From Winslowiella toletana (GTDB lineage: Bacteria > Pseudomonadota > Gammaproteobacteria > Enterobacterales > Enterobacteriaceae): a DNA stretch of 64,000 bases. The translations under genes and the position numbers were made by a program. Of the stretch, positions 40,193 to 49,413 are shown piece after piece. Numbering within the stretch: the first letter of the stretch is position 1; the number at the start of each line of letters is the position of its first letter. The notes under the pieces were generated by a model that saw only the letters and a program-made list of their open reading frames with translations, was not told the origin of the DNA and did no database searches. The stretch is taken from positions 1,488,001 to 1,552,000 of the forward strand of contig NZ_CP134152.1 in NCBI RefSeq assembly GCF_032164335.1, given 5' to 3'.

Positions 40193-41332
40193 ATGTTAGA
40201 TTACGAAGTATTGCGTTTTATCTGGTGGCTGTTGATTGGCATCTTGCTAATTGGCTTTGCCGTCACCGATGGTTTCGATATGGGCGTCGGCATGCTGTCA
40301 CGCGTTATCGGCCGCACGGACACCGAACGCCGGGTCATGATTAACTCGATTGCACCGCACTGGGATGGAAACCAGGTGTGGCTGATCACCGCAGGTGGCG
40401 CGCTGTTTGCCGCCTGGCCGATGGTGTATGCCGCTGCCTTCTCCGGTTTCTATGTGGCGATGATTCTGGTGCTGGCGTCGCTGTTCTTCCGTCCGGTCGG
40501 TTTTGACTACCGCTCGAAGATTGAAGATATGCGCTGGCGCGGCATGTGGGACTGGGGCATTTTCATCGGCAGCTTTGTGCCGCCGTTAGTGATTGGGGTG
40601 GCGTTCGGTAACCTGCTGCAGGGCGTACCGTTCCATGCTGATGAATATCTGCGTCTGTTCTACACCGGCAATTTCTTCCAGCTGCTGAATCCGTTTGGCC
40701 TGCTGGCCGGTATTGTCAGCCTGACTATGATTCTGACGCAGGGCGCAACTTACCTGCAAATGCGTACCACCGGTGAAGTGCATCTGCGCGCGCGCATTGC
40801 GGCGCAAATCTCCGCGCTGGTCATGATGGTCGGCTTTGCAGTGGCAGGTATCTGGGTAATTTATGGTATTGACGGTTATGTCGTGACCTCAGCCCTCGAC
40901 CATGCAGCACCATCCAATCCGCTGACGAAAGAGGTGGCGCGTGAAGCCGGCGCCTGGCTGGTTAACTTTAACCAGACACCGATTCTGTGGCTGATCCCGG
41001 CGCTTGGCGTGGCATTGCCGTTACTGACTATCCTCTGTTCCCGACTGGAGAAGGGCGCCTGGGCGTTTATCTTCTCTTCACTGACGGTGGCCTGTGTGAT
41101 CCTGACGGCGGGCGTGGCGATGTTCCCGTTTATTATGCCGTCCAGCACCGTGCCCAACGTCAGCCTGACGATGTGGGATGCGACGTCCAGCTTGCTGACG
41201 CTGAAACTGATGACCTTCGTGGCGATAGTTTTCGTGCCAATTATCCTGGCGTACACCAGCTGGTGTTACTACAAAATGTTCGGTCGCATCACTAAAGAGC
41301 AGATCGAAAACAATAAACATTCTCTCTATTAA
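40193..41332 (+). CDS. cydB: Cytochrome bd-I ubiquinol oxidase subunit II
   Basis: Partner subunit of the bd oxidase, 379 residues, about nine helices. N terminus MLDYEVLRFIWWLLIGILLI, with FAVTDGFDMGVGML and NSIAPHWDGNQVWLITAGGA. It begins 17 bases after cydA and precedes cydX. Confidence 0.97.
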   Translation: MLDYEVLRFIWWLLIGILLIGFAVTDGFDMGVGMLSRVIGRTDTERRVMINSIAPHWDGNQVWLITAGGALFAAWPMVYAAAFSGFYVAMILVLASLFFRPVGFDYRSKIEDMRWRGMWDWGIFIGSFVPPLVIGVAFGNLLQGVPFHADEYLRLFYTGNFFQLLNPFGLLAGIVSLTMILTQGATYLQMRTTGEVHLRARIAAQISALVMMVGFAVAGIWVIYGIDGYVVTSALDHAAPSNPLTKEVAREAGAWLVNFNQTPILWLIPALGVALPLLTILCSRLEKGAWAFIFSSLTVACVILTAGVAMFPFIMPSSTVPNVSLTMWDATSSLLTLKLMTFVAIVFVPIILAYTSWCYYKMFGRITKEQIENNKHSLY

Positions 41333-41347
41333 TTAAGGAGCAGAACA

Positions 41348-41461
41348 ATGTGGTATTTTGCCTGGATTCTCGGCACGCTGCTGGCCTGTTCATTTGGCAT
41401 CATCACCGCGCTGGCGCTTGAGCACATCGAAGAGAGTGCTGAGGCGAAAGAGCAGAAGTGA
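41348..41461 (+). CDS. cydX: CydX, small subunit of cytochrome bd oxidase
   Basis: A 37-residue single-span peptide needed for full oxidase activity: MWYFAWILGTLLACSFGI then ITALALEHIEESAEAKEQK. Same length as E. coli CydX, with the N-terminal half nearly identical to what I recall. It has AAGGAG 10 bases upstream and shares a base with ybgE (TGATG). Confidence 0.94.
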   Translation: MWYFAWILGTLLACSFGIITALALEHIEESAEAKEQK

Positions 41462-41754
41462 TGGCGAAGCTGATTGCACGCTTGTATGACGTGATGGATA
41501 AGAGCCCGTTACGGGCTCTTTCTCTGGTGCTGGCACTGTTGTTGGCGGGTTGCATGTTCTGGGAACCGTCACGCTTTGCCGCTAAAACCAGTCCACTTTA
41601 CATCTGGCAGGGATTGCTGATGATGTGGGCAGTGTGTACCGGCGTTATTCACGGCGTTGGTTTTCGCCAGCGTCGCCTGCTCTGGCGTACACTGTTTTCA
41701 CCGTTACTGGCACAGATTATCCTGGTGCTGGGGCTGGCTTTCTTCTTCCTGTAA
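41461..41754 (+). CDS. ybgE: YbgE, cyd operon membrane protein
   Basis: A 97-residue membrane protein of the cyd operon, function unclear. Signature LLLAGCMFWEPSRFAAKTS and MWAVCTGVIHGVGFR. ATG 41461 overlaps the cydX stop; a GTG one codon upstream is also in frame but less likely. Confidence 0.93.
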   Translation: MAKLIARLYDVMDKSPLRALSLVLALLLAGCMFWEPSRFAAKTSPLYIWQGLLMMWAVCTGVIHGVGFRQRRLLWRTLFSPLLAQIILVLGLAFFFL

Positions 41755-41960
41755 GACTGATTTCAATGGCCGGGCGACTGACGGCCATTTAAAAAGTAGA
41801 TAAATCTCTTTTTTTGTCAGGACTTGTCTAAGATTCATCCCGAAAATCCTTCCAGTTGTTTCCTGCAGATAATTATTTTCGTAACCCTCTGGCAATCCAT
41901 TCCAAAGCCGATCGCTCTTGCGTATAGTAGCAACGTTTAAGAGCATTACCGGGATGTAGA

Positions 41961-43048
<1,088 letters not shown>

Positions 43049-43061
43049 TCGGAGGTTACCC

Positions 43062-43490
43062 ATGGCCAGAACGCGTGGTCGCGGTCGCCGCGATCTCAAG
43101 TCCGAGATCAACATTGTTCCGCTGCTCGACGTGTTACTGGTGCTGCTGCTGATTTTTATGGCTACAGCACCGATCATTACTCAAAGCGTGGAAGTTGATC
43201 TGCCGGATGCGACAGATTCAAAAACGGTCTCCAGTGATGATAATCCACCGGTGATCGTTGAAGTGTCAGGTGTCGGTCAGTACAGCCTGGTGGTGGATCA
43301 CGATCGTATGGAGCAGCTGCCTTCCGAGCAGGTGGTGGCTGAAGCGCAGCGTCGACTTCAGGAGAACCCGAAAACGGTGTTCCTGATTGGCGGCGCAAAA
43401 GACGTGCCTTATGACGAAATCATCAAAGCGCTGAATCTGCTGCACCAGGCGGGCGTGAAGTCCGTCGGATTAATGACGCAGCCGATCTAA
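43062..43490 (+). CDS. tolR: TolR, inner-membrane motor subunit of the Tol-Pal system
   Basis: ExbD-family partner of TolQ, 142 residues from ATG 43062 (MARTRGRGRRDLKSEINIVP). The single helix PLLDVLLVLLLIFMATAP carries the proton-relay Asp; GLMTQPI ends the periplasmic domain. GGAGG lies 6 bases upstream of the ATG. Confidence 0.97.
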   Translation: MARTRGRGRRDLKSEINIVPLLDVLLVLLLIFMATAPIITQSVEVDLPDATDSKTVSSDDNPPVIVEVSGVGQYSLVVDHDRMEQLPSEQVVAEAQRRLQENPKTVFLIGGAKDVPYDEIIKALNLLHQAGVKSVGLMTQPI

Positions 43491-43520
43491 TTCATTCGAA
43501 CCGTTTTTTGGGAACCGAGA

Positions 43521-44765
43521 GTGTCGAAGGCAACCGAGCAGAACGATAAGTTAAAACGCGCCATTATCATCTCAGTGATACTGCATATCATTCTGATTGC
43601 ATTGCTGATCTGGAGCTCGTTTGACGAAAAAATCGACGCCAGCGCTGGCGGTGGCGGGAGCGATATAGATGCCGTGATGGTCGATTCTGGCGCGATGGTT
43701 GAACAGTATAATCGTCAGCAGAATCAACAAAATGACAGCAAGCGGGCTGAGCAGCAGCGTAAAAAACAGGCTGAACAGCAGGCAGAGGAGCTTCAGCAGA
43801 AGCAGGCTGCGGAACAACAGCGGTTGAAAGAGCTGGAGAAAGAGCGTTTGCAGGCTCAGGAAGAAGCGAAACAGCAGGCTAAGGATCAGGCCGAGCAGCA
43901 GAAACAAGCGCAGGCAGCCGCTAAAGAAGCGCAGGAGCAGCAGAAACAGGCGGAAGCGGCAGCAGCGAAGGCGAAAGCCGATGCTAAAGTGGAAGCGGAT
44001 GCTCAGGCCAAAGCCGCTGCTGAGGCGAAGAAGAAGGCTGACGAAGAAGTGAAGAAAGCGGCTGCTGATGCGAAGAAAAAAGCGGAAGAGCAGGCGAAAG
44101 AGGCCGCGGCAAAAGAGGCTGCGGCAGAAGCGGCTAAAGTGAAGGCGGCGGAAGACGCGAAAGCGAAAGCCGATGCTAAAGCGAAGGCAGCAGCCGATGC
44201 GAAAGCCAAAGCGGCAGCAGATGCTAAAGAGGCGCAGGAGAAAGCGGCTCAGGAAGCGAAAGAGAAAGCGGCTGAAGCAGCTAAAGAGAAAGCCGCTGCT
44301 GACGCGAAGAAAAAAGCGGATGCTGCGGCGAAAGCCAAAGCGGCTGCCGATGCGAAGAAGAAGGCGGCTGCTGATGCTGCGGCGTCCAGTGACGTCGACG
44401 ATCTTCTTGGCGGGCTGACTTCCGGTAAGAATGCCCCGAAAGAAGGTAAAAGCGGGGCGGCAGGGCAGGGAAATCAGAAAACAGCCGGTGCGTCAGGTGC
44501 TGAGATTAATGGATATTTAGGCCAGATCGTCGGCGCGATTCAAAGCAAGTTCTATGATGCAGATTTATACCGTGGCAAAAGCTGTGATTTACGCATTAAA
44601 CTGGCACCGGATGGTTTGTTGATAGATGTGAAAGCGGAAGGTGGCGACCCGGCACTTTGTCGTGCAGCGATTGCAGCAGCCAGACAGGCCCGCATTCCTA
44701 AGCCACCAAGCCAGGCAGTGTATGAAGTGTTTAAAAATGCACCGATGACTTTTAAACCTCAGTAA
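43521..44765 (+). CDS. tolA: TolA, envelope-spanning linker of the Tol-Pal system
   Basis: Links the TolQR motor to TolB/Pal; also a route for colicins and filamentous phage. It has 414 residues from a GTG at 43521 (MSKATEQNDKLKRAIIISVI). One N-terminal helix, a long Ala/Lys/Glu/Gln helical rod (about residues 70-290, built from imperfect AKAKAAADAK-type repeats), and the C-terminal domain with CDLRIKLAPDGLLIDVK and PSQAVYEVFKNAPMTFKP. Confidence 0.96.
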   Translation: MSKATEQNDKLKRAIIISVILHIILIALLIWSSFDEKIDASAGGGGSDIDAVMVDSGAMVEQYNRQQNQQNDSKRAEQQRKKQAEQQAEELQQKQAAEQQRLKELEKERLQAQEEAKQQAKDQAEQQKQAQAAAKEAQEQQKQAEAAAAKAKADAKVEADAQAKAAAEAKKKADEEVKKAAADAKKKAEEQAKEAAAKEAAAEAAKVKAAEDAKAKADAKAKAAADAKAKAAADAKEAQEKAAQEAKEKAAEAAKEKAAADAKKKADAAAKAKAAADAKKKAAADAAASSDVDDLLGGLTSGKNAPKEGKSGAAGQGNQKTAGASGAEINGYLGQIVGAIQSKFYDADLYRGKSCDLRIKLAPDGLLIDVKAEGGDPALCRAAIAAARQARIPKPPSQAVYEVFKNAPMTFKPQ

Positions 44766-44887
44766 CGCAGTAACATTCGGCATGTTGAACTATGTTAAAC
44801 ATGCCGTACTCTAAATTGCTTTGCATTAATGGTTCGTTGAAACACTGCTAATTATCGAGAACTACGCGTTCAGATAAGGGAGAAATG

Positions 44888-46180
44888 ATGAAGCAGGCAC
44901 TTCGTGTAGCGTTAAGCTTTTTACTTCTGTGGGCAGCCGTGCTGCATGCTGAAGTCCGTATTGAGATTACCCAGGGTGTTAACTCCGCGCGTCCTATCGG
45001 CGTTGTGCCGTTTAAATGGGAAGGCCCGGGTGCGGCACCAGAAGATATTGGCGGTATTGTCGCTGCCGATTTGCGCAACAGTGGTAAATTTAACCCACTG
45101 GATCGCGCGCGTTTACCACAGCAGCCGACTTCACCATCTGAAGTTCAGCCTGCCGCGTGGAGCGCACTGGGCATTGACGCTGTTGTGGTCGGTCAGGTAC
45201 AGCCTGGCGCCGATGGCAGCTACACGGTCTCTTATCAACTGGTCGATACTGCCGGTTCTCCGGGTACTGTACTGGCACAGAACTCATTCAAGGTGACTAA
45301 GCAGTGGCTGCGTTTTGCTGCCCATACTGCCAGTGATGAAGCGTTTGAGAAGCTGACCGGGATTAAGGGCGCGTTCCGTACCCGTATCGCTTACGTGGTC
45401 ACCACCAACGGCGGTCAGTTCCCGTATGAGCTGCGTGTCTCTGACTACGATGGCTACAATCAGGCCGTGGTTCACCGTTCTCCACAGCCGCTGATGTCAC
45501 CGTCATGGTCACCGGATGCCAGCAAACTGGCTTACGTGACGTTTGAAAGCGGTCGTTCAGCGCTGGTGGTGCAGACACTGGCAACCGGAGCAACGAAACA
45601 AATTGCTTCGTTCCCGCGTCACAACGGTGCGCCAGCGTTCTCACCGGACGGCAGCAAGCTGGCATTCGCGCTGTCTAAAAGCGGTAGCCTGAATATTTAT
45701 GTCACCGACCTTGCTTCTGGTCAGATGCGTCAGATAACCGATGGTCGCAGCAACAATACTGAGCCGACCTGGTTCCCGGATAGCCAGAACCTGGCCTATA
45801 CCTCGGATCAGGCAGGTCGCCCTCAGATTTATAAAGTAAATATTAACGGCGGCGCGCCACAGCGTCTGACCTGGGAAGGTTCTCAGAATCAGAACTCTGA
45901 TGTCAGCTCCGACGGTAAATCTTTGGTGATGGTAAGCACCAATGGCGGTGCGCAGCATATCGCCAGACAAGATCTGGAAACGGGAGCCGTTCAAACATTA
46001 ACGGACACGTTCCTGGATGAGACGCCAAGTCTCGCACCTAACGGCACGATGGTGATCTACAGCTCTACTCAGGGTATGGGTTCCGTGTTGCAGTTGGTTT
46101 CGACCGATGGGCGTTTCAAAGCGCGTCTTCCGGCAACTGATGGACAGGTCAAATCTCCTGCCTGGTCGCCGTATCTGTGA
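44888..46180 (+). CDS. tolB: TolB, periplasmic beta-propeller of the Tol-Pal system
   Basis: Periplasmic protein that binds Pal and TolA, 430 residues. Signal peptide [21 protein letters not shown] (21 residues, cleaved after HA), an N-terminal domain, then a six-bladed propeller with repeats such as [34 protein letters not shown] and [16 protein letters not shown]. An ATG directly upstream (44885) is in frame; 44888 matches the E. coli start. Confidence 0.96.
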   Translation: MKQALRVALSFLLLWAAVLHAEVRIEITQGVNSARPIGVVPFKWEGPGAAPEDIGGIVAADLRNSGKFNPLDRARLPQQPTSPSEVQPAAWSALGIDAVVVGQVQPGADGSYTVSYQLVDTAGSPGTVLAQNSFKVTKQWLRFAAHTASDEAFEKLTGIKGAFRTRIAYVVTTNGGQFPYELRVSDYDGYNQAVVHRSPQPLMSPSWSPDASKLAYVTFESGRSALVVQTLATGATKQIASFPRHNGAPAFSPDGSKLAFALSKSGSLNIYVTDLASGQMRQITDGRSNNTEPTWFPDSQNLAYTSDQAGRPQIYKVNINGGAPQRLTWEGSQNQNSDVSSDGKSLVMVSTNGGAQHIARQDLETGAVQTLTDTFLDETPSLAPNGTMVIYSSTQGMGSVLQLVSTDGRFKARLPATDGQVKSPAWSPYL

Positions 46181-46224
46181 TGCATGTGTAAATGTGTATA
46201 GCAAACAATAATAGGATTTTAGAA

Positions 46225-46743
46225 ATGCAACTGAACAAAGTGCTGAAGGGTTTACTGCTGGCACTGCCAGTGATTGCTGTGGCTGCATGTAGCTCACATA
46301 AAAACAACAACAACGATCAGACCGGTATGGGTGCTGATGGTAATGGTTCTAACAGCGGCATGAACAACGGTAACATGTCTTCTGAAGAACAAGCACGTCT
46401 GCAGATGCAAGAACTGCAGAGAAACAACATTGTCTACTTCGGTCTGGACAAATACGACATCGGTTCTGACTTCTCTCAGATGCTGGATGCACACGCAGCA
46501 TTCCTGCGTAGCAACCCGTCTTATAAAGTCACCGTTGAAGGCCATGCGGATGAGCGCGGTACTCCTGAGTACAACATTTCCCTGGGCGAGCGTCGTGCTA
46601 ACTCGGTGAAAATGTACCTGCAGGGTAAAGGCGTTTCTGCTGACCAGATCTCTATCGTTTCTTACGGTAAAGAAAAACCAGCTGTACTGGGTCATGACGA
46701 AGCGGCTTATGCCAAAAACCGTCGTGCCGTACTGGTATACTAA
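46225..46743 (+). CDS. pal: Pal, peptidoglycan-associated lipoprotein
   Basis: Outer-membrane lipoprotein that binds peptidoglycan, 172 residues from ATG 46225 ([19 protein letters not shown]). The lipobox ends at Cys22 (VAVAAC-S). The OmpA-type domain has [17 protein letters not shown] and [20 protein letters not shown] for diaminopimelate binding. The frame opens 11 codons earlier without a lipoprotein signal, so that start is rejected. Confidence 0.97.
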   Translation: MQLNKVLKGLLLALPVIAVAACSSHKNNNNDQTGMGADGNGSNSGMNNGNMSSEEQARLQMQELQRNNIVYFGLDKYDIGSDFSQMLDAHAAFLRSNPSYKVTVEGHADERGTPEYNISLGERRANSVKMYLQGKGVSADQISIVSYGKEKPAVLGHDEAAYAKNRRAVLVY

Positions 46744-46752
46744 GAGAATCAC

Positions 46753-47556
46753 ATGATTAGTAGCTTCAGAACTCACCTGTTGAGTCTGTCGTTACTGATT
46801 GGCGTAGCGGCCCCCTGGGCCGCTAATGCCCAGGCGTCAATCAGTAGCGTTGGCTCTGGCTCGGTAGAAGACCGTGTCACTACACTTGAGCGTATTTCTA
46901 ATGCTCAGGGGCAACTCCTTCAACAACTTCAGCAGCAGCTAAATGATAATCAGCGCGATATCGACTCATTGCGTGGTCAGATTCAGGAAAGTACTTACCA
47001 ACTGAATCAGGTTGTTGAGCGGCAGAAACAGATCTATCAACAAATCGACAGTATCAGCAGCAACGGTGGCGCACAGGCCGCGTCAGGTGGCGATGCAGCT
47101 TCTGCTGGTGCGGGTGCTGCGGCAGCGGCTACCGGGGCGTCTACAGGCGGCGACAGCAGCACTGCTGCCCCAACGCAGAGCGGTGATGCCAACACGGATT
47201 ACAATGCTGCGGTATCGCTGGTGCTGGAGAAGAAGCAATACGATCAAGCGATTGCGGCTTTTCAGGCATTCATTAAGAAATACCCGGACTCTACTTACCA
47301 GCCGAATGCCAATTACTGGCTCGGTCAGTTGAATTACAACAAAGGTAAGAAAGACGACGCTGCTTATTATTTCGCTACTGTTGTCAAAAATTACCCTAAA
47401 TCACCGAAAAGCTCGGAAGCGCTGTATAAGGTGGGGGTGATCATGCAGGACAAAGGTGACAATGCGAAAGCCAAAGCGGTTTATCAGCAGGTCATCAAAC
47501 AGTATCCAAATACTGAATCAGCAAAGCAGGCGCAAAAACGCGCTGCGAGCCTGTAA
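46753..47556 (+). CDS. cpoB: CpoB (YbgF), Tol-linked coordinator of peptidoglycan synthesis
   Basis: Periplasmic TPR protein that ties PBP1B activity to Tol, 267 residues. Signal peptide to about residue 26 (PWAANA-QA), a trimerising coiled coil rich in Gln (LQQLQQQLNDNQRDIDSL), an Ala/Gly/Ser linker longer than I recall for E. coli, then TPR repeats (YNAAVSLVLEKKQYDQAIAA, NYWLGQLNYNKGKKDDA). It follows pal by 9 bases. Confidence 0.95.
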   Translation: MISSFRTHLLSLSLLIGVAAPWAANAQASISSVGSGSVEDRVTTLERISNAQGQLLQQLQQQLNDNQRDIDSLRGQIQESTYQLNQVVERQKQIYQQIDSISSNGGAQAASGGDAASAGAGAAAAATGASTGGDSSTAAPTQSGDANTDYNAAVSLVLEKKQYDQAIAAFQAFIKKYPDSTYQPNANYWLGQLNYNKGKKDDAAYYFATVVKNYPKSPKSSEALYKVGVIMQDKGDNAKAKAVYQQVIKQYPNTESAKQAQKRAASL

Positions 47557-47642
47557 TCGTCGCGGTTTGACCAGATATCGAGTGATTTCTGGTCTTGCCG
47601 CACGAAAGGCAAGCAGTTGAACCACTTATTGGAAAATAGTGG

Positions 47643-47680
47643 TTGCGCTGAAAATTCAAATCAGTAATATATGCCGCCGT
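47643..47680 (+). promoter_or_regulatory. Candidate promoter of the tRNA-Lys array
   Basis: TTGCGC, 16 bases, TAATAT, then a GC-rich discriminator (GCCGCCG), the pattern of stringently controlled stable-RNA promoters, about 45 bases upstream of the first tRNA. Confidence 0.55.
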
Positions 47681-47720
47681 TGACAGGGCATAAGTGAAAG
47701 CGCGCTGACAGCATAAAAGT

Positions 47721-47796
47721 GGGTCGTTAGCTCAGTTGGTAGAGCAGTTGACTTTTAATCAATTGGTCGCAGGTTCGAATCCTGCACGACCCACCA
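47721..47796 (+). tRNA. tRNA-Lys (anticodon UUU), copy 1
   Basis: A 76-base gene beginning GGGTCGTTAGCTCAGTTGGT, anticodon loop CTTTTAA (UUU), T-arm GGTTCGAATCC, with an encoded CCA end. The acceptor stem GGGTCGT pairs with ACGACCC. Confidence 0.97.
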
Positions 47797-47966
47797 ATTT
47801 TAAAGTTGTACCCGGTGTCAAATCGGAAAGGATGAGAACCGTAAAGGTTCGGGTCGAGCGAAAGCGAGACAACGTTGCCTCCGGCAACGGCCCGAAGGGC
47901 GAGGCCACAGGCCGAGTCATCCTGCACGACCCACCACTTCGAAGAGTAAAGTTTAAACCGCACTGC
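47797..47966 (+). repeat. Inter-tRNA spacer repeat, copy 1
   Basis: About 170 bases, almost identical in all three gaps. Contains GAGCGAAAGCGAG, GTTGCCTCCGGCAAC (hairpin) and an 18-base copy of the tRNA 3' end (ATCCTGCACGACCCACCA) ending at 47936. The unit tRNA plus spacer is 246-247 bases and was clearly amplified in tandem. Confidence 0.85.
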
Positions 47967-48042
47967 GGGTCGTTAGCTCAGTTGGTAGAGCAGTTGACTT
48001 TTAATCAATTGGTCGCAGGTTCGAATCCTGCACGACCCACCA
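47967..48042 (+). tRNA. tRNA-Lys (anticodon UUU), copy 2
   Basis: Identical in sequence to copy 1 over its 76 bases, including the encoded CCA. Confidence 0.97.
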
Positions 48043-48213
48043 ATTTTAAAGTTGTACCCGGTGTCAAATCGGAAAGGATGAGAACCGTAAAGGTTCGGGT
48101 CGAGCGAAAGCGAGACAACGTTGCCTCCGGCAACGGCCCGAAGGGCGAGGCCACAGGCCGAGTCATCCTGCATGACCCACCACTTCGAAGAGTAAAAGTT
48201 TAAACCGCACAGC
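48043..48213 (+). repeat. Inter-tRNA spacer repeat, copy 2
   Basis: Same spacer as copy 1; its 3'-tRNA fragment has one change (CATGACCC for CACGACCC). Confidence 0.85.
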
Positions 48214-48289
48214 GGGTCGTTAGCTCAGTTGGTAGAGCAGTTGACTTTTAATCAATTGGTCGCAGGTTCGAATCCTGCACGACCCACCA
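48214..48289 (+). tRNA. tRNA-Lys (anticodon UUU), copy 3
   Basis: Identical in sequence to copy 1 over its 76 bases, including the encoded CCA. Confidence 0.97.
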
Positions 48290-48460
48290 ATTTAAAAGTT
48301 GTACCCGGTGTCAAATCGGAAAGGATGAGAACCGTAAAGGTTCGGGTCGAGCGAAAGCGAGACAACGTTGCCTCCGGCAACGGCCTGAAGGGCGAGGCCA
48401 CAGGCCGAGTCATCCTGCACGACCCACCACTTCGAAGAGTAATAGTTTAAACCGCACAGC
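48290..48460 (+). repeat. Inter-tRNA spacer repeat, copy 3
   Basis: Same spacer with a few changes (GGCCTGAAGGGCG for GGCCCGAAGGGCG). Confidence 0.85.
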
Positions 48461-48536
48461 GGGTCGTTAGCTCAGTTGGTAGAGCAGTTGACTTTTAATC
48501 AATTGGTCGCAGGTTCGAATCCTGCACGACCCACCA
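48461..48536 (+). tRNA. tRNA-Lys (anticodon UUU), copy 4
   Basis: Identical in sequence to copy 1; last of the array and followed by the terminator instead of a spacer. Confidence 0.97.
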
Positions 48537-48544
48537 AATTCAGG

Positions 48545-48570
48545 AAAAAGCACCCAATGGGTGCTTTTTT
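48545..48570 (+). terminator. Terminator of the tRNA-Lys array
   Basis: AAAAAGCACCC, 2-base loop, GGGTGCTTTTTT. Confidence 0.9.
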
Positions 48571-48724
48571 CGTTTCTGATGCCATTGTAGTGGCGGTGAT
48601 GTTTTCATTGCCGGTTCCCTGGGTGGCATGAGAAAGGGAGTTGCAAACGCCCCCACTCAAATATCCCATTAAATCGCCGGAATTATTTCTCGCCGGTCAG
48701 CGTCCAACCTGAACCGTATTGATT

Positions 48725-48976
48725 CTACTTCAGAACGGATAATGATATTCCACAGCAGAAGTTAGGTACGCGGATGACCGGCCAGTCGGCGATAACTGTC
48801 ATCAGATGCCGCATATAGCTCTCAAAATCTACGCCATTCAGTTTGCTGTACATCAGCGCAACGCGATCGCCGCCGTGATCTGAGCCGAAGAATAGCCAGT
48901 TTTTCCGCGCCAGGCTCACCATCTGCAGAGCGTTTTCTGCGATATTGTTGTCTGGCTCTGCCCAGCCGTCCCCGCT
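48725..48976 (-). pseudogene. Remnant of an IS66-type transposase gene
   Basis: On the minus strand the frame reads AEPDNNIAENALQMVSLARK, NWLFFGSDHGGDRVALMYS, KLNGVDFESYMRHLMTVIAD-WP. The DNNIAEN, KNWLFFGSDHGG and NG(V)xPxxYLxxVLxxIADWP stretches are the C-terminal end of IS66 TnpC. Compared with intact relatives the part between MYS and KLNGV is shortened. The N-terminal 80% is gone. It marks a break point between the tRNA cluster and the effector array. Confidence 0.75.
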
Positions 48977-49300
48977 TTAATACGCCAGCGCCTCCTCCAC
49001 CGGGGCCATCAGGCAGCAGCAGGCGCTCATCCAGCCCGGCAGCACTCGCGCCCGCACCGTGCTGATAACCCGGAAGGTACTGCGCATCAGCTCAAGCTGC
49101 TATCAGGGTGATAGTCTGCTACAGGGAGTCCAGTTGCTTCTGAATCGCCGCGAGCTGCGAATTTTCCGCCGAAATATCACCTTTTGACGGTCCCTTTCTG
49201 TGCCGCCGCGGTGTCGCACTCGTATTGAGATCACCGTTGATCCGTATCAGTTCACTGGTTTCAAACTCACCGTGTTGATCCTTGCCTGTCCGGTAGCTGA
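48977..49300. other. Unassigned junction sequence left of the effector array
   Basis: No supported gene. Two minus-strand frames occur: one ending QLELMRSTFRVISTVRARVL ... EEALAY near 48980, and one reading DISAENSQLAAIQKQLDSL that ends at 49119 and extends back over the effector start. Neither is recognised. The homology shared with the other array units begins close to 49301, so this is unique flanking DNA. Confidence 0.35.
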
Positions 49301-49413
49301 TTTCGGTTATGTCATGCGTGGTGTATGATGGGGAGATAACCACCATAAAAACAGGGGCATGGTTTCCGGTCAGCCGGTCAGCCTCTCCTGACAGGAAAAG
49401 GAACTGACTCATC
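49301..49413 (+). promoter_or_regulatory. Shared promoter and leader, unit 1
   Basis: TTTCGG, 17 bases, TATGAT (49324-49329), then a leader with AACCACCATAAAAACAGGGG and repeats of the GGTCAGCC type, and an AGGAAAAGGAAC ribosome site before ATGAGC. The same arrangement precedes all six units. Units 2-6 have TTTCGC at -35. Confidence 0.5.

Noticed and set aside
47736-48203. 155-codon plus-strand frame and matching minus-strand frames
   Set aside because: They are translations of the tRNA-Lys genes and their spacers.
47721-48536. Possible CRISPR array
   Set aside because: Repeat units are 246 bases and contain whole tRNA genes; there are no short repeats with variable spacers.
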